Shown: one piece after another, positions 4,863 to 6,447 of the stretch
Numbering within the stretch: position 1 is the stretch's first letter
How the letters are laid out: each line of letters opens with the position of its first letter
Translations under genes and position numbers: made by a program
The notes under the pieces: generated by a model
Told to the model about the DNA's origin: nothing
The model's database searches: none
The model's input: the letters and a program-made list of their open reading frames with translations, nothing else
NCBI GenBank assembly: GCA_013003465.1
Contig: JABDIZ010000017.1
Coordinates: 1 to 6,447, forward strand
Reading direction: 5' to 3'
Length of the DNA stretch: 6,447 nt
DNA from: Rhodothermaceae bacterium
Lineage (GTDB): Bacteria; Bacteroidota; Rhodothermia; Rhodothermales; Rubricoccaceae

Positions 4863-6447
4863 CGGCCGAGCACGCGACGGAGCCAGGTCGCGAGATACGC
4901 GGTGTGCCCAGGAAGCAGGGGCATCGCGCCGACGCCGATCTGTTCAATGCTCGTCCACAGGCGGCTCTCGGCGAACGCGCCGGGGCGCACCTCCTGAAAC
5001 GGAAACAGCGCCACCGCTTCCTCGATGGGCCGCTTCAGGCCCTCCGGGCCCGTCGTCACGATGGCATCGCGGTAGCGGTGGAGGTCACCGAGCGCCTCGT
5101 CGGGCGGCCCCGGCGTGCTCTGCCGACGCTGGTATGCTGCGCCGTCGTCGCGGCGGTACTTGGCATCGAGCACGAAAAGGCGTGGCGGCTCTCCCTCGTG
5201 TTCGACGGTCAAGAGGAGGTCCGGGCGCTGTACCAGAAGTCCAGGCGCTGCAAACCGAGGCTCGTAGGCCAGTCGCACGCGGAGTCCATCGGCCTGAAAG
5301 CGCAGCGCCTGTGCATGGCCCCGGCGCAGTCGCAGCCTCACGCCTCGTGCCGTTGCCCTGAAGAAGGAGGCAGCGGGCAGGGGCTGGTTGAGTACGTCGC
5401 CGACGGTGTGTGCCACCGTAACCAAACACCAGATTTCGTACAGCGCCGCGAGGTCGCGCGGCACGAGGTGCTGTTGCCCCTCACCCACGGCCAATCCAAC
5501 GTGTAGCTGCTCCAGGGCCTGGTAGGCTTCGGCGTAGCCTGCTACCGTTCGCAGGACCAGCGGAGGGGCCAGGGGTGGCCGTTGCGACGAGGCCTCGGCG
5601 AGAGGCACGTGGGTCAGCAACCGCCGCAGTTCGTGCTCCATCGCCATGAGTTCCGCGAGCACCACCCTTCGGCGGCGCGAGGACGTGCGCGTCGCCTCTT
5701 CCCGCCGGATGGCGGCCAGCCGTTGCACCGCTGCTTCGATGCGCGCCCGCAGCCAGCAGTGCGCTGGGGTGTCGAGGGTGCGCCGGGCGGGCGCGGCAGG
5801 CAGGTACGTGTGGATCGGCGTAGCGTGCCCGGCCAGGGCCACGGTCTCCCCCGCCCCTTGCCCTCGCCGTAGCGCACGCAGCACGACCGGATCCGGCCGG
5901 GTGATTCGGTCGGCACGCAACGTCGTGACCGGGCGGATGAGCACCTCGCGGGGGTGCCGGGCGATGTGCTGAAGCGCGCGCTCCAGGTCTGGCAGGGCAC
6001 CTCGCAACTGCGTCAACCAGACCGGCCGGGCAGGCCGGTGCAGCGGATCCAGATCGGCCGCTACCTGCGTGCTGCGCAGATAGGCCGCTCCCAGACCCGC
6101 CAGCGTCGCCTCCACCTCCCTGCGCATGGCCGCCACATCGGCCGTGCTCACCTTGGTTGGAGACACCGTCACCGTAAACGCCACGTCTGACCGTCCATCG
6201 GCGAGCAGCACGAAGCGGCTGGTGCCCACGTGCGCCCCGAAGGACAGGCTACCGTGGATGAGGCGCCCTTTGTTCAGTGTCGCGAGCCCAGCCGTCACCA
6301 CTGGATCGCGGTGATGCACAGCCACCGTCTCTCCCGTCCGGCTCTGCACCTCGACGGTGTAGGGCGTTTCTTCGGTGAACCGCAGCGGCACGTTCCGGGC
6401 CGCATGGGCCGCTATCGCCTCCTTCTCGCCCACCTGCACGGAGACTA
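4859..6447 (-). CDS. DUF2357 / PD-(D/E)XK nuclease protein, McrC-like (5' end open)
   Basis: This resembles the DUF2357-PDDEXK_7 (DUF524) family, predicted nuclease subunits that pair with McrB-like AAA+ GTPases in type IV-type restriction of modified DNA. Residues are counted from a GTG at 6439. The N-terminal beta-rich part (about 15-100) ends in the family's VSPTKVSTADVAAM segment. A helical, Arg-rich middle (about 140-285) contains TLDTPAHCWLRARIEAAVQRL and may form coiled coils. LYEIWCL (333-339, Glu335) opens the nuclease domain. RPD (405-407) and VLDAKYRR (423-430) supply Asp407, Asp425 and Lys427 of the PD-(D/E)XK site. DLHRYRDAI (452-460) is the conserved segment that follows. The active site therefore looks intact. 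The frame stays open from 6439 to the window edge, so the true start may be upstream. No partner ATPase is inside the window; if present it should lie to the right. The family call comes from recalled motifs, not from a search. Confidence 0.8.
   Translation of the reverse strand, partial: VSVQVGEKEAIAAHAARNVPLRFTEETPYTVEVQSRTGETVAVHHRDPVVTAGLATLNKGRLIHGSLSFGAHVGTSRFVLLADGRSDVAFTVTVSPTKVSTADVAAMRREVEATLAGLGAAYLRSTQVAADLDPLHRPARPVWLTQLRGALPDLERALQHIARHPREVLIRPVTTLRADRITRPDPVVLRALRRGQGAGETVALAGHATPIHTYLPAAPARRTLDTPAHCWLRARIEAAVQRLAAIRREEATRTSSRRRRVVLAELMAMEHELRRLLTHVPLAEASSQRPPLAPPLVLRTVAGYAEAYQALEQLHVGLAVGEGQQHLVPRDLAALYEIWCLVTVAHTVGDVLNQPLPAASFFRATARGVRLRLRRGHAQALRFQADGLRVRLAYEPRFAAPGLLVQRPDLLLTVEHEGEPPRLFVLDAKYRRDDGAAYQRRQSTPGPPDEALGDLHRYRDAIVTTGPEGLKRPIEEAVALFPFQEVRPGAFAESRLWTSIEQIGVGAMPLLPGHTAYLATWLRRVLGR

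Overview
This GC-rich window carries ordinary chromosomal genes of a Gram-negative bacterium. The left-edge protein has a signal peptide followed by a carboxypeptidase-regulatory-like repeat, the usual start of a SusC/TonB-type outer-membrane receptor. Together with the high GC content, this suggests a Bacteroidota relative such as a Rhodothermota member (Salinibacter/Rhodothermus/Rubricoccaceae type). The taxon is an inference from gene style, not from a marker gene. No rRNA, tRNA, CRISPR array or insertion sequence was recognised.

Layout, left to right. (1) 1-266, minus: the N-terminus of a probable TonB-dependent receptor, cut by the window edge. (2) 267-831: a 565-base non-coding stretch. 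It holds a good sigma70-like minus-strand promoter near 592-621, a 9-bp tandem repeat with an 11-bp period, and a roughly 320-nt putative leader with a hairpin and a 12-codon upstream ORF that has its own Shine-Dalgarno. (3) 832-2415, minus: serA, a full-length long-form D-3-phosphoglycerate dehydrogenase. (4) 2416-2644: a divergent intergenic region with two adjacent inverted repeats. (5) 2645-4862, plus: a tightly packed three-gene operon (thiosulfate/3-mercaptopyruvate sulfurtransferase, SufE-like protein, glycerophosphodiester phosphodiesterase lipoprotein) joined by two ATGA overlaps. (6) 4859-6447, minus: a DUF2357/PD-(D/E)XK (McrC-like) nuclease gene, convergent with the operon and sharing a CTAG double stop with it. 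It is open at the right edge.

How the genes work together: SerA makes the serine precursor from which cysteine derives. The sulfurtransferase and SufE-like protein both handle persulfide sulfur and are translationally coupled, so a sulfur relay is likely. The phosphodiesterase rides in the same operon without an obvious link to sulfur. The most interesting lead is the McrC-like nuclease. Its family normally works with a McrB-like AAA+ NTPase in type IV-like restriction, so the rest of a defence system may lie just beyond the right edge. The second lead is the structured, uORF-containing leader of the receptor gene.
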